A stretch of DNA of 19,204 bases, taken from contig NZGX01000023.1 of the NCBI GenBank assembly GCA_002691085.1, forward strand, positions 110 through 19,313, read 5' to 3'. Origin of the DNA: Rhodospirillaceae bacterium. Lineage in GTDB: Bacteria; Pseudomonadota; Alphaproteobacteria; Rhodospirillales; Rhodospirillaceae. How positions within the stretch are numbered: the stretch's first letter is position 1; each line of letters begins with the position of its first letter. Below the pieces are notes generated by a model. That model ran no database searches, was not told where the DNA came from, and saw only the letters and a list, made by a program, of their open reading frames with translations. The position numbers and the translations under genes were made by a program. This document shows, in pieces, positions 7,780-14,014 of this stretch.

Positions 7780-8133
7780 ATGGAAGAAGAAATAAAGATT
7801 AAACCGGTGAATAGAGGAAAAAGACCATTTTTCTTTGATGACCCTGCAATAGACCAGCTAATTGCAATAATAATGGCAATGTCTGGGGAGCTATCCGTTT
7901 TGTATGATAGAGTTGATACAATAGAAAGACTCCTAGAAACTAATGGTGGATTAAAGAGAGAAGATATAGAAAAATTCAAACCAAACCAAGAAATAGAAGG
8001 TGAGCGAAACGTTAGAAGAAATGAATACATATCCAGGCTATTCAAAATAATTACCGATGAGAAAACTAACCTTACGCCACACAATGAAATGAAAGATTAT
8101 CGAAATCTTATGAAAGACTTAGATAAAACCTAA
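7780..8133 (+). CDS. Small coiled-coil protein, copy 1 of a three-member family
   Basis: The 117-residue protein belongs to no family I can name. Its paralogues lie at 8152 and 11076. Order: a short variable N-terminus, the block RGKRPFFFDDPAIDQL (12-27), a long helix (24-52) with hydrophobics in strict 4-3 spacing (L27, I31, M34, L38, L41, V45, I48, L52), then EDIEKF (61-66), a basic RR..YI..L patch (79-87) and a charged tail of about 25 residues. The heptads predict a coiled coil, so dimer or hetero-oligomer formation with the other copies is likely. There is no signal peptide, membrane segment or catalytic motif. AAGGGATT is a good ribosome site. It is the second gene after methyltransferase A. 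A structural or adaptor role is inferred, not shown. Confidence 0.8.
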   Translation: MEEEIKIKPVNRGKRPFFFDDPAIDQLIAIIMAMSGELSVLYDRVDTIERLLETNGGLKREDIEKFKPNQEIEGERNVRRNEYISRLFKIITDEKTNLTPHNEMKDYRNLMKDLDKT

Positions 8134-8151
8134 AAAATTGAGGTTAAATTT

Positions 8152-8454
8152 ATGAATAGTAAATCAGATTCAAAAATTGAATTACCCAAAACAGCAAAAG
8201 GCAAAAGATCCGTTTTTTTTGACGATCCAGCAATAGACCAACTTATGACCTTTATAATGGAGCTCTCAACAGAAGTCTCCGTTGTTTATGACAGAATTGA
8301 TACTATTGAAAGGCTTCTAGATAAGCAAAAAACCATCAGTCGTGATGATATTGAGAATTACAGACCAGACCCTGATGTTGAAGAGATTAGAAATAAAAGA
8401 AGGTCTGAGTATTTAAGAAGAGTTTTTAGAATGCATACCAAAGAGTATGAATAG
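8152..8454 (+). CDS. Small coiled-coil protein, copy 2
   Basis: The 100-residue protein is the shortest of the three paralogues. It shows LPKTAKGKRSVFFDDPAIDQ (11-30), a heptad helix (L31, I35, L38, V42, V45, I49, I52, L56), ERLLDK, DDIENY (65-70) and RRSEYLRRVFR (83-93). FFDDPAIDQL is identical to copy 1. Against copy 3 it aligns without gaps over about 93 residues, with roughly 40% identity by hand count. It starts 18 bases after copy 1, with GAGG upstream of ATG, so the two look like a tandem duplication. It lacks the extra C-terminal tail of the other copies. Function unknown; the MmgE/PrpD gene follows 11 bases later. Confidence 0.8.
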   Translation: MNSKSDSKIELPKTAKGKRSVFFDDPAIDQLMTFIMELSTEVSVVYDRIDTIERLLDKQKTISRDDIENYRPDPDVEEIRNKRRSEYLRRVFRMHTKEYE

Positions 8455-8465
8455 GAAGTTATAAA

Positions 8466-9842
8466 ATGAAACCAGAAATACCTATGATTAAACATGTTAT
8501 AGGTACAAAATATAATGACCTCTCCCCTGAAGCAATTGAAAAAACAAAGATATTTTTATTAGATACAATTGGCTGTTCAATAGCAGGCACTAGTGGTCCA
8601 TCAGCAAAAGAAATTCTTAGTACAGCCAAAGCGTGGGGTGCCGCAAAATCTTCTAGAGTTTGGGGAACCCATAAAGCACTTCCCCATACGAGTGCAGCTA
8701 TTGTTAACGCATACCAAATCCATTGCCTCGAATTTGATTGTGTCCATGAAAGTGGCGTACTTCATCCTATGTCAACTCTCATAGGAGCAACATTAACAGA
8801 AATTGATAGGCAACAGCATGAAGGAAAGAAAGTAACTGGAAAAGAATTTATTCAGGCGATTATCCTTGGGATAGATGTATCTTGTTCGATAGCAAAATCT
8901 TCAAATGCACCAATGCGTTTTTTTCGCCCAGCACTAACGGGCGGGTTTGGTGCAACGGCTTCTGTTGCAAAACTTAGAAGGTTTGATGAAAAAAAACTCC
9001 ATAATGCTCTGGGAATCTACTACGGACAAGCTGGAGGTAATATGCAGGCCCATATCGAAGGTTCTAAACTTTTAGGATTACAAGTTGGATTCGGAGCAAG
9101 AAATTCTCTCGTTGCTTGTGATTTAGCAGAAAGAAATATTGAAGGACCCAAAGATTTCCTAACTGGTAAGTATGGTTATTTCAACCTGATGGAAGGAGAA
9201 GGTTTATATGACCTTGATCCTGCATGGCAAGAATGGGGGAAGGCAAGCCGTATTTTAGAAGTTGGACATAAACCCTTTCCGTCCGGAAGGCTAACTCACT
9301 ATGCTATAGATGCCCTACAAAGTTTGAAAAAAAAGCATGGCTTCAAACATAAGGATGTTAGAAAAGTTATCTGTAAAGTTCCCCCTCTTACCCTAAGACT
9401 TGTAGGGAGGCCTTATAAAAAAAATGCAGAGCCAAATTATGCTAAACTTTGCCTCGGATACATTTGTGCATTGACATTGATTTATGGAGAGGTATCACAA
9501 GAAGATTTCCATCCTCAAAAACTTTCAGACAAAGGAATAGGGAATCTGGCTGAAAAAATATACGTTGAACCAGATGAGAACACAGACCTTAATGCCTTTG
9601 GGCCTCAGCAAATAACTGTATATTTGAAAAATGAGCAAAAGTTTGCATATTCTTCAAAATACGCTATTGGGCACCCTAGAAATCCTTTATCAAGAAAGCA
9701 GCAATTAGATAAATTTTTTTATTGTTGGAAAATGGCTGAAAATAAGATACCTCATAAAATTGCTGAAAATGTTATTCATAAGATAGACAATTTAGAGAAA
9801 CTAAAAAATACAACTGAGCTTATCGATTTGATAACAATTTAA
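8466..9842 (+). CDS. MmgE/PrpD family protein
   Basis: The 458-residue protein matches the length and layout of the MmgE/PrpD family, which includes 2-methylcitrate dehydratase, cis-aconitate decarboxylase and iminodisuccinate epimerase. Recognisable parts are the opening KIFLLDTIGCSIAGT (29-43), ALPHTSAAIVNAYQIHCLEFD (cofactor-free active-site helix region), the ATASVAKL block with ALGIYYGQAGG, and KPFPSGRLTHYAIDAL near residue 275, a typical family segment. An isocitrate-lyase-superfamily gene in the same cluster makes a methylcitrate-cycle-like dehydratase plus lyase pair conceivable. AGGAAG precedes ATG at good spacing. The reaction cannot be told from the family alone. Confidence 0.88.
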   Translation: MKPEIPMIKHVIGTKYNDLSPEAIEKTKIFLLDTIGCSIAGTSGPSAKEILSTAKAWGAAKSSRVWGTHKALPHTSAAIVNAYQIHCLEFDCVHESGVLHPMSTLIGATLTEIDRQQHEGKKVTGKEFIQAIILGIDVSCSIAKSSNAPMRFFRPALTGGFGATASVAKLRRFDEKKLHNALGIYYGQAGGNMQAHIEGSKLLGLQVGFGARNSLVACDLAERNIEGPKDFLTGKYGYFNLMEGEGLYDLDPAWQEWGKASRILEVGHKPFPSGRLTHYAIDALQSLKKKHGFKHKDVRKVICKVPPLTLRLVGRPYKKNAEPNYAKLCLGYICALTLIYGEVSQEDFHPQKLSDKGIGNLAEKIYVEPDENTDLNAFGPQQITVYLKNEQKFAYSSKYAIGHPRNPLSRKQQLDKFFYCWKMAENKIPHKIAENVIHKIDNLEKLKNTTELIDLITI

Positions 9843-9843
9843 A

Positions 9844-9873
9844 TTGTTAGATATCAGTTAGTATTGTTATAAT
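9844..9873 (+). promoter_or_regulatory. Possible internal promoter before methyltransferase B
   Basis: TTGTTA (9844-9849) and a consensus TATAAT (9868-9873) are separated by 18 bases. They lie in the widest gap (72 bases) inside the plus-strand cluster, with the methyltransferase B ATG about 40 bases downstream and GAGG at 9904-9907. The spacing and the unusual gap support a secondary sigma-70-type start. AT-richness makes chance matches common. Confidence 0.35.
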
Positions 9874-9914
9874 AGTAATAAATATTCACTTCGTTAATTA
9901 ATCTGAGGTATAAA

Positions 9915-11045
9915 ATGACCCCTCTTGAAGAACATAAAATGTTAGCAAAGAATAACCATGATGAAGACTCAAGACAGTCCTTTGTAAATGACTTTAGAGT
10001 TCACTTATCATCAAATGTATTCCCCGGCAATTTCCCTGCATACTATAAAAGAGTTCTTCCTCAATTTTTGAAGGATGAGAAAAGAGAACCAAAGAATAGT
10101 AATGAAATTCGTAAAGTTATGAATAAAGACTCTTTTTATTCTTTCTGGAGTGCAATGCAAAGGAATAGTCAAGAAATGATATGGTCATCTGTAATAGACA
10201 CAGTAGAAAGACAATTAGATGATTTAATAACAAAATCGAGAATAACAAAGCCAAATGGTTCATTAACTCTGAATCCTAATTTAGATATCCCGAAATACAT
10301 TACTGCTGCAGATATACACATACAGCCAGGTGCATACACCCAGCAACAAGTTGATAATGATGTTTCTGCTGGCGCAGTTTATGATAGAGGAACATATATA
10401 TACTCAATGGGTGGCCTTGGAACTGGTAACAATGCTATGGGACAAATTACTCATGGTTTTTTTAAAAATGAGTTCCCAGAAAAAGAAATTTCAAAAGTTC
10501 TTGATATGGGTTGTACAATTGGAGGGTCAGTTGCTTATTGGGCCCAAAAAAATCCTAATGTCGAATTTCATGCCATTGACTTAGGCGCGTCTGTACTAAG
10601 ATATGGTCACGCTAGAGCTGAAGCACTTGGAGCAAAAGTCCACTTTAGTCAGCAAAATGCAGAGAAAACAAATTTCGATTCTGGTAGTTTTGATATTGTA
10701 ATGTCTCATATTTTACTTCATGAAACATCAACTTCTGCCCTACAAAACATTTTTAATGAATCGTTCAGGTTGCTTAAGCCTGGCGGCATCATGATGCACC
10801 TTGACTTACCTCAAGCCCATGGAGTTCCTCCTTTTGAATCTTTTCTTTTTGAATGGGAAATTTATAATAATAACGAACACTTTTATGGACAACTCAGGAA
10901 AATAGATCTTGTTGAATTATGTTTAAAGGCTGGTTTTGATAAAGATAAAATTAAACCAAGCTCAGCTGGAAATTTTTGGATGGAGGAACAAACTCCATAT
11001 TCATCTGACGATTTTGTTTTCCCTATAACGCTATGCATAAAATAA
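9915..11045 (+). CDS. SAM-dependent methyltransferase B, paralogue of A
   Basis: At 376 residues it parallels the protein at 5398 along most of its length. Shared blocks in order are FWSAMQRNSQEMIWSSVI (77-94), LNPNLDIPKYITAADIH (119-135), YDRGTYIY (156-163), motif I LDMGCTIGGS (196-205), HAIDLGASVLRYGHARAEAL (219-238) with D222, QQNAE (246-250), HETS (269-272) and a late YNNNEHFYGQ segment. The same GCTIG variant of motif I occurs in both. The C-terminal ends differ, as does the first 60 residues, so substrates may differ. GAGG is well placed before ATG. The third small coiled-coil gene follows after 30 bases. The methyltransferase fold is firm; acceptor unknown. Confidence 0.85.
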   Translation: MTPLEEHKMLAKNNHDEDSRQSFVNDFRVHLSSNVFPGNFPAYYKRVLPQFLKDEKREPKNSNEIRKVMNKDSFYSFWSAMQRNSQEMIWSSVIDTVERQLDDLITKSRITKPNGSLTLNPNLDIPKYITAADIHIQPGAYTQQQVDNDVSAGAVYDRGTYIYSMGGLGTGNNAMGQITHGFFKNEFPEKEISKVLDMGCTIGGSVAYWAQKNPNVEFHAIDLGASVLRYGHARAEALGAKVHFSQQNAEKTNFDSGSFDIVMSHILLHETSTSALQNIFNESFRLLKPGGIMMHLDLPQAHGVPPFESFLFEWEIYNNNEHFYGQLRKIDLVELCLKAGFDKDKIKPSSAGNFWMEEQTPYSSDDFVFPITLCIK

Positions 11046-11075
11046 TTTTTTTAATTTATAACTGGGATTAAAATA

Positions 11076-11426
11076 ATGACAGATACTAATTCAGAAAAAA
11101 TTAAATTACCTAGGACAGCAAAAGGTAAAAAACCTCAATATTTTCAAGATCCATCAATGGATAAAATGCTCTCTATGATACTAACGTTAATGGGAGAACT
11201 TTCAGTTACTCGCGATAGACTCGACACAGTAGAAAGACTGATAGAGAAAAATAACTTATTTAATGTTGAAGATATCGAAGAATATAAATTAACTGATGAG
11301 ATCAATCAAATTAGAACGGAAAGAAGAAGCGCTTACATAGCAAGAGTTTTAAAAAGTGTACAGGATGAAATTGATCAGCTGCAGCAAAAAGGTGAGTCAA
11401 AAAATGCTCCGATAGATCTGGACTAA
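11076..11426 (+). CDS. Small coiled-coil protein, copy 3
   Basis: The 116-residue protein is the most divergent copy. It keeps LPRTAKGKKPQYFQDPSMDK (11-30), the heptad helix (M31, I35, L38, L42, T45, L49, V52, I56), ELSVTRDRLDTVERLIEK, EDIEEY (65-70) and RRSAYIARVLK (83-93). The FFDDPAID core of the other copies is changed to YFQDPSMD, and one heptad position (T45) is polar. A Gln/Lys-rich tail (about 95-116) follows. CTGGGATT lies before ATG. It directly follows methyltransferase B and is followed after 8 bases by the thioesterase, so it is tightly in the operon. I know no function; an oligomerising accessory role is inference. Confidence 0.8.
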   Translation: MTDTNSEKIKLPRTAKGKKPQYFQDPSMDKMLSMILTLMGELSVTRDRLDTVERLIEKNNLFNVEDIEEYKLTDEINQIRTERRSAYIARVLKSVQDEIDQLQQKGESKNAPIDLD

Positions 11427-11434
11427 AAAACCTT

Positions 11435-11872
11435 ATGGTAAAAAAACTTAAGCGTGAAGATTTTTTACACACACAAAAGATTCCAACGAGATGGCAAGAC
11501 AACGATGTCTACCATCACGTAAATAATATAATTTACTATTCCTTCTTTGACACAGTAATAAATAAATACCTCATTGATTTTGGAGGCCTAGACTTTAAGA
11601 AAGGCCCAATAATTGGATTAGCTGTTGAAACACATTGTGAATTTTATAAACCAATCCAATTTCCTCAAATAATAGACTCTTGCCTTAGGATCGTTAACCT
11701 TGGAAATTCGTCAGTTAAATATGAAATTGGCTTATTCATAGAGAATGAAAATGAATGCGTTGCGTTTGGTCATTTTGTGCATGTATTTGTAAAGCGCCCA
11801 GAAAATAAACCTACTTCTATACCAACACAATTAAGAAATTGTATGAGCAAACTAATTTATAATAAACAATAA
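11435..11872 (+). CDS. Hotdog-fold acyl-CoA thioesterase, 4-hydroxybenzoyl-CoA thioesterase type
   Basis: The 145-residue protein has the diagnostic RWQDNDVYHHVNNIIYYSFFD segment at 19-39. D24 aligns with the catalytic Asp of Pseudomonas-type 4-hydroxybenzoyl-CoA thioesterase. Later strands (GLAVETHCEFYKPIQFP and VAFGHFVHVFVKRP) match the fold. It probably hydrolyses an acyl- or aroyl-CoA of the pathway and acts as a cytosolic oligomer. There is no clear Shine-Dalgarno sequence in the 8-base gap after the upstream stop, so translation may be coupled to the small-protein gene. The exact CoA ester is unknown. Confidence 0.9.
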   Translation: MVKKLKREDFLHTQKIPTRWQDNDVYHHVNNIIYYSFFDTVINKYLIDFGGLDFKKGPIIGLAVETHCEFYKPIQFPQIIDSCLRIVNLGNSSVKYEIGLFIENENECVAFGHFVHVFVKRPENKPTSIPTQLRNCMSKLIYNKQ

Positions 11873-11885
11873 TTTATCTTCTTTT

Positions 11886-11900
11886 GGAGTTAAGAATGTG
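11886..11900 (+). promoter_or_regulatory. Ribosome site deciding a GTG start
   Basis: GGAG at 11886-11889 sits 8 bases before GTG at 11898. An overlapping ATG at 11896 is followed at once by TGA, so it can only make a start-stop dipeptide-free mini-ORF. The GTG is therefore chosen as the start of the lyase gene. The next in-frame ATG (codon 12) has no ribosome site and would clip the N-terminus. Confidence 0.6.
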
Positions 11901-12773
11901 ATTGAAAATCGAAAAATTCTAAAAAAGTTGATGCGATCACCCAAGATGATCATTGTGCCAGGTGCGGGAACACCTCTTGATTTAAAATTAATTGAACAAA
12001 ATGGATTTGATGCTGGATATATGAGTGGTTATGGGTCTGCATGTGTAAGATATGGGGTGCCGGATATAGGCTTAATAGGTTACAAAGAACTTGAAGAAAC
12101 AGTTAGAACCATGAGGCAAGTCACTAATATTCCATTAATTGTAGATTGTGATACTGCCTATGGTGATATATCGAACGTAAAAAGGACAGTTGAAGGGATG
12201 GAATCACTTGGAGTTGCAGGCATTCAGATTGAAGATCAAATTTGGCCAAAAAAATGCGGTCATATGGGCGGAAAATTTGTCGAAGAAAGAAAAGTTGCTG
12301 AACGCAAAATTAAAGCTGCCGTTTTATCAAGAAAAGATGAAGATTTATTAATCATTGCAAGAACTGATGCCAGGGGCCCACTTGGCCTTGATGAGGCTAT
12401 CTTAAGAGGAAAAATGTTTATGGATTGCGGCGCTGATATGATTTTTATAGATGGTCCGCAATCAATTGACGAACTAAAACTAATTTGTGACTCCGATATA
12501 GGACCTCAAATGGCAAATATGAGTGAAACCGGTCTTACTCCCATACTTTCATCAAAAGAACTAGAAGATATTGGGTTTAAACTTACTATATGGCCTTCAA
12601 CAACATCAAGAATTGTAGTCAAACAAGTATCTATTTTTTTAGAACATTTAAAAAAAACTGGCGACTCGCGACCTTGGCTTGATAGGATGGCATCTCTAGA
12701 AGAGACAAACAATAAACTAGGAATTAATATTTTCAACGATTTCGAAAAAAAGATCACAAATAAAAAATCATAA
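11898..12773 (+). CDS. Isocitrate lyase/PEP mutase superfamily lyase (methylisocitrate or dimethylmalate lyase-like)
   Basis: The 291-residue protein has the short TIM barrel of the methylisocitrate lyase, 2,3-dimethylmalate lyase and PEP mutase group. Visible are the N-terminal VPGAGTPLDLKL, YMSGYGSA (41-48, substrate loop), VDCDTAYGD (82-90) with metal ligands D83 and D85, E112 in IQIEDQ, and KKCGHMGGK (118-126) with C120. The KKCGH loop with its Cys is the mark of C-C lyases and argues against PEP mutase. It would split a 2-hydroxy di- or tricarboxylate into pyruvate, glyoxylate or succinate-type products, a likely late step of the pathway. The flanking MmgE/PrpD gene fits such a role. True isocitrate lyase is excluded by length. 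Confidence 0.88.
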   Translation: MIENRKILKKLMRSPKMIIVPGAGTPLDLKLIEQNGFDAGYMSGYGSACVRYGVPDIGLIGYKELEETVRTMRQVTNIPLIVDCDTAYGDISNVKRTVEGMESLGVAGIQIEDQIWPKKCGHMGGKFVEERKVAERKIKAAVLSRKDEDLLIIARTDARGPLGLDEAILRGKMFMDCGADMIFIDGPQSIDELKLICDSDIGPQMANMSETGLTPILSSKELEDIGFKLTIWPSTTSRIVVKQVSIFLEHLKKTGDSRPWLDRMASLEETNNKLGINIFNDFEKKITNKKS

Positions 12774-12790
12774 ATTATTATCTAAACACT

Positions 12791-13975
12791 ATGAAAAAAG
12801 AAAAAATAGATTTAGCTTCTGAATTATTACTACGCCTTAAAGACTTAGGACCAAAATTCTTAGAGCATAGGTTAGAATCAAAAAATGCTAGCTTTCTACC
12901 AGAGAAAAATGTGTCACAACTTATTGAGTCAGGCATTTTTAAAGCTTGTCAACCAAAACGCGTTGGCGGTTTTGAACTTCCATTTGGTGTACAAACTTCC
13001 GCAGGTGCTGAAATTGCAAAGTTTTGTGGTTCATCAGGCTGGATTACCTCGGTGCTTGGAACCCACCATTGGATGCTTGGAAAGTTTGCTTTTGAAGCCC
13101 AGGATGATATATGGTCAAAAAATCCAAGTGCTGTTGTTGCCTCAGCATTTGCATCAGAAGATGAGAAGGTTAAGGCCCTAAAAGATGGTTATGAAATTTC
13201 TGGCACATGGTTATATGCTAGTGGAATCTATTTATGTGATTGGGTAATAATTTTATCTAGAATACCTAAAGATAACTCTGTGCCAGAGATGAGATTTATG
13301 CTTGTGCCAAAATCTGATCTGAAAATAATAGACACTTGGAAAACAATAGGCTTAAGAGCTACAGGAAGTCACAACATAAAAATAAAAAAAGCTTTCGTTC
13401 CAAAATATAGGACTATAAGTCATAAAGAAATAAATAAGTTAGATACACCTGGAACAAAAAACAATCCAAAGAGTGTTTATCGTATGCCAATGAGTGGTAT
13501 TATAAATTATTGCGTTGCCGCCCCAGCTTTAGGAATGGCAGAAGGTGCTCTTGAAGCATTCACAAAAGATATGACCCCAAGAACAAGTATTTTTTCTCAA
13601 AAGATTGCGAACAACCCTACTCTTCAACTTCGTACATCTGAGGCTTCTGCAGAGATTGACTGCGCCAGGTTGCTTTATGACAGTGATTTGTCAAAAATTA
13701 AGGCTTCAGTCAAAAAAACCAAACCTTTAACTCTTAATGATCTTGCCAAAATAAAGAGAAACGCATCTTATATTGGCGAACTTTCGAAGCGCGCCACATC
13801 TCGACTAGCCTCTGCAATGGGTGCACGGGGGCTGAGTGAAAAAAACTTAGTACATCTTGCAAATTCTGATATAAATGCTGCATGTTCTCATGTATCAATG
13901 GTCTGGGATAGTTGTTCACTCCCTCATGGAATGGCGAAACTTGGAGTTTTAACAGAGGAATCTCTAGGTCCCTGA
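12791..13975 (+). CDS. Acyl-CoA-dehydrogenase-fold flavin monooxygenase, copy 1
   Basis: The 394-residue protein resembles group D two-component flavin monooxygenases (HpaH/HsaA/DszC type), which use reduced flavin from a separate reductase, more than true acyl-CoA dehydrogenases. Blocks: PKRVGGFELPFG (55-66), CGSSGWITSVLGTHHWMLGKF (79-99), SGTWLYASGIYLCDW (137-151), GLRATGSHNIKIKKAFVP (187-204) and the C-terminal ACSHVSMVWD with H367, which corresponds to the catalytic His of HsaA-like enzymes. The position that is His in copy 2 (SGSAHCDW) is Leu148 here. No Shine-Dalgarno sequence is visible before ATG (17-base gap), unlike its neighbours. No reductase gene is in the window. Oxygenase versus dehydrogenase chemistry is inferred from motifs. 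Confidence 0.82.
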   Translation: MKKEKIDLASELLLRLKDLGPKFLEHRLESKNASFLPEKNVSQLIESGIFKACQPKRVGGFELPFGVQTSAGAEIAKFCGSSGWITSVLGTHHWMLGKFAFEAQDDIWSKNPSAVVASAFASEDEKVKALKDGYEISGTWLYASGIYLCDWVIILSRIPKDNSVPEMRFMLVPKSDLKIIDTWKTIGLRATGSHNIKIKKAFVPKYRTISHKEINKLDTPGTKNNPKSVYRMPMSGIINYCVAAPALGMAEGALEAFTKDMTPRTSIFSQKIANNPTLQLRTSEASAEIDCARLLYDSDLSKIKASVKKTKPLTLNDLAKIKRNASYIGELSKRATSRLASAMGARGLSEKNLVHLANSDINAACSHVSMVWDSCSLPHGMAKLGVLTEESLGP

Positions 13976-14014
13976 TTGTGTAAAACTATTATTGAATAAG
14001 TAGGGAAAAGTATA

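Noticed and set aside
7770..8084. A 104-codon minus-strand open frame opposite the first small coiled-coil gene
   Set aside because: The plus-strand frame has a good ribosome site and two paralogues with protein-level conservation; the minus frame has neither.
7780..11426. Small coiled-coil proteins as a toxin-antitoxin system or helix-turn-helix regulators
   Set aside because: No DNA-binding fold or paired toxin gene is visible; the three genes are spread through a metabolic operon and are homologous to one another.
11898..12773. Phosphoenolpyruvate mutase and phosphonate synthesis
   Set aside because: The KKCGH loop with Cys120 marks a C-C lyase, and no phosphonopyruvate decarboxylase or aminotransferase of that pathway is nearby.
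10330..13181. Alternative-frame open reading stretches inside methyltransferase B (10330-10584) and flavin monooxygenase copy 1 (12885-13181)
   Set aside because: Both are wholly contained in well-supported genes in another frame and give low-complexity peptides.
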